A stretch of 64,000 nucleotides of DNA from Gemmataceae bacterium (GTDB lineage: Bacteria; Planctomycetota; Planctomycetia; Gemmatales; Gemmataceae), in contig LR594586.1 in the NCBI GenBank assembly GCA_901538445.1, positions 434,001 to 498,000 of the forward strand. The letters run 5' to 3'. Both the position numbers and the translations under genes were made by a program. Positions 1 to 8,921 of the stretch are shown here, in pieces; the stretch's first letter is position 1, and every line of letters starts with the position of its first letter. The notes beneath the pieces are model-generated. The model was not told the origin of the DNA. It did no database searches and saw nothing but the letters and a program-made list of their open reading frames with translations.

Positions 1-29
1 CCCCCGCGACGGCCGGGCTGTCGCTCCCG

Positions 30-794
30 ATGGTCCCGCCCCCGCCGCTCGTCGCCATCCGCGACCTGTCGGTGACGCTCGGCGGCAACCTGATCCTGCG
101 CCGGGTCACGGCCGACATCGCCCGCGGGAAGATCACGGCGCTGATCGGCCTGAACGGGTGCGGGAAGACGACGCTGCTCCGGGCGGTCGTCGGCGAGTAC
201 CCGTACCGCGGGGAGGTGAAGTACCACTGCGGGCACGACCACTCGCGGCCCCGGCCCGAGAACGTCGGGTACGTGCCTCAGCGGCTCTCCGTCGATGCCC
301 GGTTGCCGCTGACGATCCGCGACCTGTTCGGCCTGGCGCTGTCGCGCCGCCCCCTCTTCCTGGGCGTCCCGCGGTGGGTATCGGACCGGGCCGGGGCGTT
401 GCTGGACCGGGTGGGCATGCCGGGAATGCTCGACCGGCCGATCGACGGCCTCTCGGGCGGGCAGTTGCAACGCGTGCTGCTGGCGCTGGCGCTGGACCCG
501 TCGCCGGAACTGTTGCTGCTCGATGAGCCGGCCGCGGGCATCGACTTCAAGGACCAGAAGAAGTTCTACGACCTCATCTCGCGGATCAACCAGGAGATGG
601 GCCTGACGGTGGTGCTGGTCTCACACGACCTGAACATGATCAACGCGCACGCTCACCAGGTGCTCTGCTTGAAGGAAGGTGCAATCGCCTGTCAGGGACG
701 GCCCGAGGAAATTCTGACGCCGGCGAATCTGTCCGTGGTGTTCGGCGCGGAGACGCCGTTGTTCCACCACCGCGGGGCCGCGACCGCCGGGTAA
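30..794 (+). CDS. ABC transporter ATP-binding protein, metal (Zn/Mn) uptake type
   Basis: A 254-residue cytoplasmic ATPase that would power uptake of a divalent metal. It shows Walker A (GLNGCGKTT, about residue 40), a Q-loop (VPQ), the signature LSGGQLQR, Walker B (LLLLDEPAAG) and the switch histidine (VLVSHDL). The fold length and the C-terminal 'GAIACQGRPEEILTP' region resemble ZnuC/MntB-type ATPases; this assignment is from family memory. Its permease and binding protein would lie to the left, outside the window. It is convergent with a small gene at 848-1036, separated by a hairpin. The metal specificity is not readable from this protein alone. Confidence 0.85.
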   Translation: MVPPPPLVAIRDLSVTLGGNLILRRVTADIARGKITALIGLNGCGKTTLLRAVVGEYPYRGEVKYHCGHDHSRPRPENVGYVPQRLSVDARLPLTIRDLFGLALSRRPLFLGVPRWVSDRAGALLDRVGMPGMLDRPIDGLSGGQLQRVLLALALDPSPELLLLDEPAAGIDFKDQKKFYDLISRINQEMGLTVVLVSHDLNMINAHAHQVLCLKEGAIACQGRPEEILTPANLSVVFGAETPLFHHRGAATAG

Positions 795-800
795 ATGACA

Positions 801-822
801 GGGGCGGGCACTCGCCCGCCCC
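801..822. terminator. Bidirectional hairpin between convergent genes
   Basis: A 9-bp perfect G+C stem (801-809 with 814-822) and a 4-nt loop lie just after the stop codon of the ABC ATPase and before the end of the leftward gene at 848. There is no clear T-tract, so a terminator role is inferred from position. Confidence 0.5.
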
Positions 823-847
823 CTTCGCGTCCTGTGCCGGTCGCCGG

Positions 848-1036
848 TCACATTGACGGCAGCCAGTCCTTGTCCAGGCCCTCCTTCTCGATCAAATCCA
901 ACTGCTCGCGGGTGATGTGGTACTCGGCCGCGACCGACTTCTTCGAGTCGGCGACGGCCACGCCGGTGTCTTGCACCTCAACCAGCGCGTGGAAAATCGA
1001 CTGGCGCTGCTTGACAGTCAGGGTCTTGCTCGGCAT
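848..1036 (-). CDS. Small conserved-looking protein of unknown function
   Basis: Encodes 62 residues with a charged, helical composition (starts MPSKTLTVKQRQ, ends KDWLPSM). The segment AAEYHITREQLDLIEKEG could form a helix-turn-helix-like pair, but no family is recognised with certainty. It stands alone, convergent with the ABC ATPase, with an AT-richer upstream region that could hold its promoter. The compact clean reading frame and downstream hairpin support it being real. Confidence 0.5.
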   Translation of the reverse strand: MPSKTLTVKQRQSIFHALVEVQDTGVAVADSKKSVAAEYHITREQLDLIEKEGLDKDWLPSM

Positions 1037-1364
1037 CGGAGTGTCTCAACTGGCGGTTTCGGTAGGTGACCCGGACGTCATCGGCCCGGGGTTGTGGTTC
1101 GCACCGCCGACCCTCGAATCGGATCGGGCACCGGAGAGGTGAACGGGGGAGCGGGGCGGCTATTAAACTATACGTTCGGGCAGGTGGCGACATTTCCCCT
1201 GAAATCCCCAGATTCGGGAATTTCCCACACCGGATCGTTGCAAAGCCCACGCGGACGACGGCGGCCCAGTCACCGGTCGCATGTCCTTCTGAAATGGTCG
1301 GTTACGATTCGGCACTTCCCTGTAGTGAGCCGCGCTCGCACGTGAACTCCGACGCTCCCGGACC
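1037..1364. other. Intergenic region, no gene seen
   Basis: This 328-bp gap lies between the start of the leftward small gene and the 3' end of the kinase-WD40 gene. It contains an AT-richer patch near 1160-1175 (ATTAAACTATACG) that could be promoter DNA for the leftward small gene. No RNA gene, repeat or credible reading frame was seen. Confidence 0.4.
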
Positions 1365-4300
1365 TCAGTCCCTGTCGGGGAAGCGGGCCTTCAACTCGGC
1401 CAGCGGGTCCGTAAGAGGCGGCGGCGGGCAGTCCCAGAACATAACGTGTCCGCCGCCGGTCCCCGTGGCGAGGCGGCCGCTGTTCGGCTCGAACACGGTG
1501 TGGATCACTTCGGTCCGGTGCCGCAGCGGCGGTCCGACCGGGAGGCCGGTTGCGGGGTCCCAGAACCGGGCCGTGTTGTCGCGGCTCCCGGTCGCGAAGA
1601 ACTTTCCGTCCGGGCTCACCGCGACCGCCGCGACGGCCCGGGCGTGGGGCATCGGCCGCACGAGCGGCTTGCCGGTCGCGGCGTCGAGCAACTCGGCGGC
1701 ACTGTCGCGGCGGCCGACGAGGACCCCGCGGCCGTCTCGGGAGTACGCCGCATCCCGGACCTCCTCGCCGGCGTCCCACCCGGGCCGCACTTGCTTCAGC
1801 GTTTCGGGATTGAGGAACAAAACCCGGCGGCCGTAGGTGGCCAGGATCTCTCCCCCGTCGGCACGGACCGACATCGTCGTGAACCCGACGCCGGGGGGCA
1901 TGTCCTTCTCGGGCCGCTCGGGCAGCACAAGGTCCAGCGTTGCGGGATCGAACTTCGCGACGAGCGTATCGCCCAGCAGGTACATGTCGCGTGTGCCGAA
2001 CGCGATCCGCCGGATGCCGCCCATCGAGATCAGCGGCCTGTCGTCGGGCGGCCCGGCCGGGGGCACCCGGACCCGGTCGAATGTACCGATGTAGCCGCGG
2101 AACAGTTGCGACCGGGCGGGGTCAGCGTCGTACCGCATCGTGCGGATGATGCCCCGCGCCGGGACCGGCGGGCCGGTCATCTGGAGCGTCTTCGCGTCGA
2201 ACACGTAGCTCGACCCGTCGTCGGCGGTTGCGATTCGGTCGCCGGCCGGGGAGAAGTCGAGCCCGCGGACGCGGCCGCCCGTCAGGGCGTGGACGAGCCG
2301 CGGGGGCCGGGGCACGGACCCGACGTACACGGCCCCCCCGCCGGGGACGACGAACTGGTTCGCCCGGGGGGCCATCCGCAGGCGGAATGGGTCGTTCGGG
2401 AGCCGAACCGGGTTGCCCACCGGCTGCCCCGTCTCGGTGTGCCAGAAGCGGACGTTGCCGTCGTTGTCGGCGCTGACCAAAACCGGCTCCGTCGCGGCGA
2501 ACGCGAGGCCGTTGCCGTTCGCGCCGAACAGGTCGATGTCGACGGGCGGGCGGCCGCCCTGAACGTCGAAGACGCGGACCCACCCGTGCGGCCCGGTCGC
2601 CGCGACCCGCGTGCCGTCGGGCGACACGGCGAGGTCCTGCACCCACCCGTGCGAGCCGAGCGAGCGGTTGAGGGTGCCGGCCTTCAGGTTCCACTCCCAA
2701 ACGTTCCCGGCCCGGTCGCCGGCGTAGGCCCGCTGGCCGTCGGGGCTCAGGGCGACGACGTTGAGGACGGGGCCGGCCGTCGCCTTCAGGTGGTCGGGCA
2801 CGAGCCGGTTCAAGAGCTTGGGCTTGGGCTGTGCCGCCAGATCCCAGTGGTTGACGCCGTTGTCGCCGTCGACGGCCAGGAGCGTCCCGTCCGGGGCGAA
2901 CGCCAGAGAGAAGATGTTGCGGCCGTCGCGTTTGCGCGCCTCGGGGGAGGCTCCGTCGAACGCGGCCCGCGGCTCGGGCTTGTCCGCGTCCCACAAGACG
3001 ATCTGCCCGTCGGACCCGCCGGCCGCGATCACCTTCCCGTCGGGACTGACCCCGACGGTCCACGCGGTCACGTACCCGCCGGGGATGGCGAGGGTCCGGG
3101 GCAGCGTGTACGCGAGGAGCGTTTCACGCGTGGCGGCGTCGGTCTGGATCAACTGGTACCCGCGGGCGACGGACACGAACCGCTTTCCGTCCGGGAAGAA
3201 CGCCGCGGCCCACGGCTGGTTCCCGTTCTTCACGGCCCGGATTTCGGGGGGCAGCTCCCGGGACCACGTCGCGAGGTTCAGCCGCGCGACCCGGGCGAGT
3301 TCGCGGTCGAACGCCTTGGCCGCCGAGGCCGCGGGCTCCTCGGCGGCCGCGTTCGCCTCGGCGAGTTCGACCACCCGCACGAACCCGGCGAGCCCGGCCC
3401 GCACCCGCCCCTCCTCGCACGACGTCACCGAGCGGCCGAACTCGAGTTCGGCCTGGTGCCGGTCGGCGGCCAGCCGCTGCCGCCGGGCCTCGCCGAGCGA
3501 CTCGATGGCGCGCCGCTCGGAGGTCGCGGCCTGCTCGCGGGCGGCCCGCTCCCGGTTCGCGTTGCGGGTGGCCCGCTCGGCCTCGTCGAGCGCCCAGAAC
3601 CCGAACACGTAGGCGGCCACCGTGCCGAGCGCCAGCGCGAGGGCGGCCACCGCGAGCCCGGCCGAGAGCCCCTTGTTCCGCTTCACCCACTTGATCGTCT
3701 TCTCGGTCGCGGTGCTCGGCCGGGCGGTGATCGGCTCGTTGTTCAGGAACCGGTTCAGGTCGTCGGCCACGGCCTGGGCCGACGGGTACCGCTTGTTCGG
3801 CTCCTTCTCCAGGCACTTGAGGCAGATCGTTTCGAGGTCGCGAGGGATGCCCGGCTCGTGCTTGCGGAGCCGCTCGGGCTCGGAGACGAGGACCATGTGG
3901 ATCGTCGCGGCGGCGGAGTCGCCGGCGAACGGCGGGCGGCCGGTGAGCAGGTCGTAGAGGACCGCGCCGAGCGCGTACACGTCGGACAGCGTGCCCACCT
4001 CGTGGACCCGGCCGGACGCCTGCTCGGGGGCCATGTACGCGGGAGTGCCGAGCACCTGCCCGGTCACGCTCAGGTCGCTCCGCCCCACCTTCGCGAGGCC
4101 GAAGTCGGTGAGCCGCGGGTCGCCGCCGTCCGTGAGCAGCACGTTGGCGGGCTTGATGTCGCGGTGGACGATCCCGCGGGTGTGGGCGTGCGCCACCGCC
4201 GAGGCGAGCTTCGCGATGAGGGCGGTGGCCTCACGCGCCGGGAGCGGACCGGACCTCTTGACGCGGTCCGCGAGGTTCCCTCCGGCGAGGAACTCCATCG

Positions 4301-4709
4301 CGAGGTACGGGTGCCCGTCGTGCTCCCCGAAGGCGTACACCTTCACGATGTTCGGGTGCTCCAGCGCCGCGACCGACTCGGCCTCCAACAGGAACCGTGT
4401 CTTGGTGGCGACGTCGGTGTACGCGCCGGACAGCACCATCTTGAGTGCGACGGGGCGGTTGAGCCCGGTCTGCTTGGCCCGGTACACGACGCCCATGCCG
4501 CCGCGGCCCAACTCGCCCTCGATCTCGTACCCCGGGACGGCCACGCCGAACGACGACGAGACCGCCGCGGCCCGGTACTGGTCCTCCGGCGACTGGGCCA
4601 TCGTCCCGTAGGGCGACTGCTCGGTGTCGCCGGCCCCGCCGCCCACGAACGCGGGCGGGTGCCCGGGCTGCCGGTCCGGGGGGATGGTGTCGTTCGGGTC
4701 GGTGGGCAT
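1365..4709 (-). CDS. Membrane Ser/Thr protein kinase with C-terminal WD40 repeats
   Basis: A 1114-residue PknB-type kinase joined to a beta-propeller region, an architecture common in planctomycetes. The kinase domain covers about residues 60-325: GRGGMGVVY loop, VALKM lysine, HRDIKPANVLL catalytic loop, DFGLAK and GTPAYMAPEQ activation segment. A hydrophobic segment (about 350-372) probably spans the membrane. A charged coiled-coil-like stretch follows, then about 600 residues of WD40-like units with repeated 'SPDG' turns. The kinase would be cytoplasmic and the propeller on the other face. The N-terminus is proline-rich and disordered. Substrate and signal are unknown. It is divergent from the cytochrome gene at 4858. 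Confidence 0.9.
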   Translation of the reverse strand: MPTDPNDTIPPDRQPGHPPAFVGGGAGDTEQSPYGTMAQSPEDQYRAAAVSSSFGVAVPGYEIEGELGRGGMGVVYRAKQTGLNRPVALKMVLSGAYTDVATKTRFLLEAESVAALEHPNIVKVYAFGEHDGHPYLAMEFLAGGNLADRVKRSGPLPAREATALIAKLASAVAHAHTRGIVHRDIKPANVLLTDGGDPRLTDFGLAKVGRSDLSVTGQVLGTPAYMAPEQASGRVHEVGTLSDVYALGAVLYDLLTGRPPFAGDSAAATIHMVLVSEPERLRKHEPGIPRDLETICLKCLEKEPNKRYPSAQAVADDLNRFLNNEPITARPSTATEKTIKWVKRNKGLSAGLAVAALALALGTVAAYVFGFWALDEAERATRNANRERAAREQAATSERRAIESLGEARRQRLAADRHQAELEFGRSVTSCEEGRVRAGLAGFVRVVELAEANAAAEEPAASAAKAFDRELARVARLNLATWSRELPPEIRAVKNGNQPWAAAFFPDGKRFVSVARGYQLIQTDAATRETLLAYTLPRTLAIPGGYVTAWTVGVSPDGKVIAAGGSDGQIVLWDADKPEPRAAFDGASPEARKRDGRNIFSLAFAPDGTLLAVDGDNGVNHWDLAAQPKPKLLNRLVPDHLKATAGPVLNVVALSPDGQRAYAGDRAGNVWEWNLKAGTLNRSLGSHGWVQDLAVSPDGTRVAATGPHGWVRVFDVQGGRPPVDIDLFGANGNGLAFAATEPVLVSADNDGNVRFWHTETGQPVGNPVRLPNDPFRLRMAPRANQFVVPGGGAVYVGSVPRPPRLVHALTGGRVRGLDFSPAGDRIATADDGSSYVFDAKTLQMTGPPVPARGIIRTMRYDADPARSQLFRGYIGTFDRVRVPPAGPPDDRPLISMGGIRRIAFGTRDMYLLGDTLVAKFDPATLDLVLPERPEKDMPPGVGFTTMSVRADGGEILATYGRRVLFLNPETLKQVRPGWDAGEEVRDAAYSRDGRGVLVGRRDSAAELLDAATGKPLVRPMPHARAVAAVAVSPDGKFFATGSRDNTARFWDPATGLPVGPPLRHRTEVIHTVFEPNSGRLATGTGGGHVMFWDCPPPPLTDPLAELKARFPDRD

Positions 4710-4857
4710 GGCGGCTCCGGGGAGGCACCGCTCAGCCTATCCGCCGGCACCGGCCGCGGGAATGGAGAAGGACCAGAGCGACACGGCGTGAAACGGCGGC
4801 CCGCGGCGGTCGTTACTGGTCGGGGCGACCGGCGGTGCCACTCGGAGGGTTTCTCGG

Positions 4858-6228
4858 ATGCGACTCACCCGTCTCACGACCCGCGACCAACGGCGGCTCG
4901 TCGGCTTCGGCCTGTTCGGTCTCGCCGCGGTCGCGGTCTACGTGCAGTTCTTCTTCGCGGGGCTCCCGGTCCTGTGGGGGCCGCGGGCGAGCGCGGCGGA
5001 AGTCGCCGAGGGGCGGGTGCTGTTCGAGCACGAGTGGGAGCCGAACGACCCCCTGGCACAGGGCGACGGACTCGGGCCGGTGTTCAACGCACGGTCGTGC
5101 GCCGCGTGCCACTTTCAGGGCGGCCTCGGCGGCGGGGGCGGGTCGGAGCACAACGTCACCGCGTTCGAGGTCTTCCCCCGCCCCGGTGATCCGACGTTCC
5201 GGTCCGGGGTGGTTCACAACTTCAGCGTGGACCCGGGCGGCCGCGAGACGATCAAGGGGTTGCGGCGGGTGTTCCCCTCCGTCAGGGGCCGGACCTTCCC
5301 GCCCGGCCCGGCCGACTGCGGCGTGCCCCGGACGGTCCCGGACTTCGACCCGGTCCGCACCGAAGAGATCCAAACCACGGCACTGTTCGGCGTGGGGTGG
5401 ATCGACCTGATCCCGGACCGCGCGATCCTGTTGAACGCGCGGAACCGCGGGCTGCGAGAGGCGCGGCGAGAGTTGCAACTGGACTTCGACAGCGTCCCGG
5501 TCGGCCGAGTGCGGCGCGTCGCGGGCGGGGTCGGGAAGTTCGGTTGGAAGGGGCAGTTCGCCACGCTCTCGGAGTTCGTCGCGGCCGCGTGCGCCAACGA
5601 GCTCGGCCTCGGAACGCCGACCGCCGAGCAGGCCCGGCCGATCACCGCCCCCGCGGACGGTCCCCCCGCCCCGGACCTCGATCGGAAGCAGTTCCGGGCG
5701 CTCGTGGCGTTCGTGAAGACGCTCCCGCGACCGGTCGAAGCAGAACCGGGTGACGCCGCGGCGCGAGATCAGGTGGCCAGGGGGAAGCGCCTGTTCGGGG
5801 AGGTCGGGTGCGCGATCTGCCACGTCCCGGATCTGGGCGGAGTGAAGGGGGCGTACAGCGACTTCCTGCTCTACTCGCTCGAAGACCCGCCACCGCCGGG
5901 GGGCGGAAGCGGCCGTTACGACCCGGACCCGCCGCCCGAGCTGCTGCTCCCGACGCGGCCCGATGACGAGCCGAAGCCGGCCGAGTGGAAGACGCCGCCG
6001 CTCTGGGGCGTTGCGGACTCCGCGCCGTACCTGCACGACGGCTCGGCCGGCACGTTGCGTGACGCTGTTCTGAAGCACCTGGGCGATGCGAAGGGGGTGA
6101 CGGAGAAGTTCAAGTCGCTGCCCGCCGGCGACCAGACCGCGTTGTTGGCCTTCCTGGGCTCCTTGAGGGCTCCGCCGGACGCGCTGCCGCTGAGCAACCC
6201 GGCCGCGACGCGGCTCGCGAAGAAGTGA
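4858..6228 (+). CDS. Dihaem c-type oxidoreductase (DUF1111 / DHOR type)
   Basis: A 456-residue exported haem protein. An N-terminal hydrophobic segment (about 15-38) acts as signal or anchor. Two haem-binding CxxCH motifs are seen: CAACH at residues 81-85 and CAICH at 318-322. The first is followed by a Gly-rich loop (GGLGGGGG), as in the DUF1111 family of putative peroxidases, and the C-terminal region has the usual 'PPLWGVADSAPYLHDG' block. It would act in the periplasm or at the membrane in electron transfer. It is alone on its strand, starting 148 bp from the divergent kinase gene and ending 2 bp before the convergent second kinase. Confidence 0.85.
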   Translation: MRLTRLTTRDQRRLVGFGLFGLAAVAVYVQFFFAGLPVLWGPRASAAEVAEGRVLFEHEWEPNDPLAQGDGLGPVFNARSCAACHFQGGLGGGGGSEHNVTAFEVFPRPGDPTFRSGVVHNFSVDPGGRETIKGLRRVFPSVRGRTFPPGPADCGVPRTVPDFDPVRTEEIQTTALFGVGWIDLIPDRAILLNARNRGLREARRELQLDFDSVPVGRVRRVAGGVGKFGWKGQFATLSEFVAAACANELGLGTPTAEQARPITAPADGPPAPDLDRKQFRALVAFVKTLPRPVEAEPGDAAARDQVARGKRLFGEVGCAICHVPDLGGVKGAYSDFLLYSLEDPPPPGGGSGRYDPDPPPELLLPTRPDDEPKPAEWKTPPLWGVADSAPYLHDGSAGTLRDAVLKHLGDAKGVTEKFKSLPAGDQTALLAFLGSLRAPPDALPLSNPAATRLAKK

Positions 6229-6230
6229 GC

Positions 6231-7586
6231 CTAAGGGACCCGGATCAAGCCGTGCGCCCAGAGCGAGTACGCGATCCCGCCCGCGATGGTCAGCCCGGCC
6301 GCCACGCCCACGAGGAGCCGGCGGCAGAGTTCACTCATGCCCTCGGCCGCGGGCTCGTTACACAGGAGCGTGCTCGCGCGCAGGTTGGCCCACCGGGCGA
6401 CCGCCTCCGCCCCGGCCACGGCCGCCCGGTCCTTCTCGAACTTCCGCAACTGGTCCTCGTGGCTCAGCCGGTAGAGTTCGACGAGGCTCGCGACCGCCCG
6501 GGCGTCGGTCGGCCGCCGGGCCGGGTCGGGCGACAGGCACCACTTCGCGAGGCGGACGAGGTTCTCGGACGCGCCGCACTTGTCGAGCCGGGCGAACGCC
6601 TCGTCGAGGTCGGCGGCCCGGGCGTGGGCGATGACCGCCCGGACGTTGTCCCCGGTGTACGGCGGGGACCCGGTGAGCAGGCTGCACAGGAGCCCGCCGA
6701 GCGCGAACACGTCGGCCCGCTCGTCCACGACGTCCCAGTGCCCGAGGGCCTGTTCGGGCGGCATGTACGCCGGGGTGCCCTTCACCGCACCGTGCTGGGT
6801 GCCGCTCGACCCGAGGTTCGTCGCGCTGAGCGGCGGGTGCGGGATCACGACCGTCTCGCCGTCGAACCTGGGCTTCCGCGGCGTCACCCGGGCGAGCCCC
6901 CAGTCCATCACCTGCACCTCCCCGAACGGCCCGACCATAATGTTGTGCGGCTTCAGGTCGCGGTGGACGATCTGGAGCGAGTGGGCGAACGCGACCGCCT
7001 GGCAGATCTGCTCGAACACGAGGAGCAGGCCCGGCGCGTCGGGGGCGGTGAGTTCGAGGTCCGAAATGGACTCGGTCGTGGCCCGCTGGGCGCGGGCGGT
7101 GAGGATCGCGGCGAGCGTGCGCCCGTGAATGAGCTTCATGGCCAGAAACGGGCGGCCGTCGGGGAGCGTCCCGACCGCGTGAACCGGCGGCACCCCGGGG
7201 TGCGGCAGTTTCGCCGTGATGCGTGCCTCGCGGAGGAACTGGCGGGACGCCTGGCGGTTGGCGGCCAGACCGGGTAGCAGCACCTTGATCGCGACCTCCC
7301 GGCCCAGCGCCCGCTCACGGGCCGCGTAGACGACGCCCATGCCGCCGCGAGCGATCTCACCGGTGAGGTCGTACCCGGGAACGTCCGGGAGTCCGGGCGT
7401 CGGCGGGCTGCGGTGCGGACCGGCCGGCTGGGTGACGACCACCGACGAGCCCAGCCCGGGCAACTGGGGGGTGGTGAGGTCACCGGGTGCGGGTGTCTCC
7501 GACGGGTCCACCGTGCGGGGCGGTTCCGGGAGCGTGTAGTGGAGGTCCAAATCCGGCCGGGACCCGGTTGGATTGGGTATCGACAT
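6231..7586 (-). CDS. Ser/Thr protein kinase with C-terminal membrane anchor
   Basis: A 451-residue PknB-type kinase. After a proline-rich leader of about 70 residues come ARGGMGVVY, VAIKV, HRDLKPHNIMV and the activation segment GTPAYMPPEQ. The metal-binding motif reads DWG instead of DFG, a variant often met in planctomycete kinases. About 30 residues are inserted between DWG and the activation segment. One hydrophobic stretch near the C-terminus (about 427-445) should anchor it with the kinase in the cytoplasm. Its end lies 2 bp from the convergent cytochrome gene. It is the last host gene before the tRNA-Pro gene used by the prophage. Confidence 0.88.
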   Translation of the reverse strand: MSIPNPTGSRPDLDLHYTLPEPPRTVDPSETPAPGDLTTPQLPGLGSSVVVTQPAGPHRSPPTPGLPDVPGYDLTGEIARGGMGVVYAARERALGREVAIKVLLPGLAANRQASRQFLREARITAKLPHPGVPPVHAVGTLPDGRPFLAMKLIHGRTLAAILTARAQRATTESISDLELTAPDAPGLLLVFEQICQAVAFAHSLQIVHRDLKPHNIMVGPFGEVQVMDWGLARVTPRKPRFDGETVVIPHPPLSATNLGSSGTQHGAVKGTPAYMPPEQALGHWDVVDERADVFALGGLLCSLLTGSPPYTGDNVRAVIAHARAADLDEAFARLDKCGASENLVRLAKWCLSPDPARRPTDARAVASLVELYRLSHEDQLRKFEKDRAAVAGAEAVARWANLRASTLLCNEPAAEGMSELCRRLLVGVAAGLTIAGGIAYSLWAHGLIRVP

Positions 7587-7797
7587 CGGGAATCCTTATC
7601 AGACGTGATGCCGGTATCTTGGCAGCGCAAGTCGCGGCCCGCAACTTGTGGGAACCCTCTCGGTGCAAGATGTGGGACTCGGGCGTCCGGTTTTCAGCCG
7701 GTTCGATACACGGGCCTGAATTTTCCATCATGGCCGGTGCCTCAAACCGAATGTGAGGCCGGGAACACGCGGGGCGCGAACCCGTGGGGACGTGACC

Positions 7798-7825
7798 TTG
7801 TCAGTGTGACGTGTCTCGCTAGAAT
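7798..7825 (+). promoter_or_regulatory. Predicted sigma70-type promoter of tRNA-Pro
   Basis: TTGTCA (7798-7803) and TAGAAT (7820-7825) are separated by 16 bp and lie about 41 bp before the mature tRNA start. This is the only obvious promoter-like pair between the kinase gene and the tRNA. Confidence 0.6.
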
Positions 7826-7866
7826 CACCCAAGGCGTTGAGACCTCTAACGCCGGGTCGATTGAAT

Positions 7867-7942
<76 letters not shown>

Positions 7943-7944
7943 TG

Positions 7945-8086
7945 GTTTCTGAGCTGATCACTCAGAAACTCCCCGATGTTCTCCGACCTCGCACGGGGTC
8001 GGAGGCCGTCACTGGTGAATGGACCGCTTGAGACCGGTCGATTCACCAACTACCCCGCCCGCCGGAGTATCCACCGGCGGGCGGGG
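7945..8086. terminator. Run of four stem-loops at the left phage end
   Basis: Four consecutive inverted repeats follow the tRNA: 7945-7953/7961-7969 (9 bp), 7981-7988/7997-8004 (8 bp), 8013-8020/8041-8048 with an inner stem (8022-8026/8035-8039), and 8053-8065/8074-8086 (13 bp) followed by TTATTTA. The last looks like an intrinsic terminator that would protect the first phage gene from tRNA read-through. The others may belong to the same termination region or to an attP arm. Confidence 0.6.
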
Positions 8087-8110
8087 TTATTTACCCCTCC
8101 GAGTTTCCGC

Positions 8111-8635
8111 ATGGCCGGACGGTACGCGCAGACACGTCAAAGAGCCGGCTGCGGCACCAATCTCTTCGGTGGGTGCGGCCTCGGCTGCGTTCTGGTAGCG
8201 CTCCTCCTGGTAGTCGGAGTCGCGTGGCTGAGCGCCAACCGGGACAAGATTCGAAGTCCGAACGCGACATCACCAAGCACTGAGCCCGCCTCCGGCGAAC
8301 TCGATGTGAAGGTGCTGATTGCCGAACAACTTGCAGACTCGGATGCAGCGTCGAGGAAGTATTTCGAGTCAGACCGGCTGATGGTTGTCCGTGGGAAAGT
8401 GACCTCCAGCGAGTGGCACACGCGGCGGCACGAGGGCGTTTATGTCGTGATGACCGTTGACGGAGGTCATCAGCTGGCCGCCACCTTTAAGGCCCCCAAC
8501 GAGCAAGACGCTGCACTGCGGTTGAAGCCTGGCGATTACGCCACAGTCAAGGGCCGCCTGTTGTCGAGCGGTCGCCTCGGTCCGGGTGGAGCGGTCGTGT
8601 TTATGCTCACCAAGTGCGAACTCCTCTCCCGCTGA
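8111..8635 (+). CDS. Membrane-anchored protein with OB-fold-like domain (tRNA_anti-like)
   Basis: A 174-residue protein starting MAGRYAQT; this ATG is preferred to the open frame from 7976, which would run through the hairpin cluster. A glycine/cysteine-containing segment leads into a hydrophobic helix (about 22-40, CVLVALLLVVGVAWL), giving a single-pass anchor with the rest outside the cytoplasm. The C-terminal part (DRLMVVRGKVTSSEW ... LKPGDYATVKGRLLS) resembles the small OB-fold family called tRNA_anti-like. It is the first gene inside attL, a usual place for lysogenic conversion or moron genes; a role in the lysogen is inference only. Confidence 0.6.
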   Translation: MAGRYAQTRQRAGCGTNLFGGCGLGCVLVALLLVVGVAWLSANRDKIRSPNATSPSTEPASGELDVKVLIAEQLADSDAASRKYFESDRLMVVRGKVTSSEWHTRRHEGVYVVMTVDGGHQLAATFKAPNEQDAALRLKPGDYATVKGRLLSSGRLGPGGAVVFMLTKCELLSR

Positions 8636-8657
8636 CCTTGCCAGCGGAGTCGCCCCC

Positions 8658-8921
8658 TTGACTGCGGTCGATGCCCGAGCGCTCACCGAGGCCGTCCGCC
8701 GCCGCCAGGCCGCGGGCGTGGCACCAACCATTGGAGCTGTATTCGAGCACGTGCTGGCCGCCGCGAAGGCCGGGGCGAGCACGGCGCGGTTCGAGGTGCC
8801 CCACTTCACTCACGACCGCGTCATCGAGGCCCTGGTGAAGGAACTCCAAGACAACGGGTTCACAGTGGGGGTCGAGGCAAGCGCGGCCCACCCGTGGGGC
8901 CTCATCACCATCACCTGGTGA
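8658..8921 (+). CDS. Small phage protein of unknown function
   Basis: Encodes 87 residues from a TTG at 8658 (MTAVDARALTEAV...). An in-frame GTG at 8586 would overlap the upstream gene by 50 bp, so the TTG is preferred. The protein has an alpha-beta pattern ending in 'GLITITW', and the segment 'HDRVIEALVKELQDNGFTVGVE' could be part of a small mixed fold. No family is recognised. It is 22 bp downstream of the OB-fold gene and probably co-transcribed with it. Confidence 0.5.
   Translation: MTAVDARALTEAVRRRQAAGVAPTIGAVFEHVLAAAKAGASTARFEVPHFTHDRVIEALVKELQDNGFTVGVEASAAHPWGLITITW

Noticed and set aside
1446-5189. A 1247-residue open frame on the plus strand
   Set aside because: It runs antisense over the kinase-WD40 gene; its Arg/Gly/Pro/Val-rich composition is that of a GC-rich shadow frame. 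The minus-strand kinase has clear catalytic motifs.
7976-8110. An upstream start for the OB-fold-like protein
   Set aside because: It would translate through two strong hairpins, including a terminator-like one; the ATG at 8111 begins right before the membrane segment.
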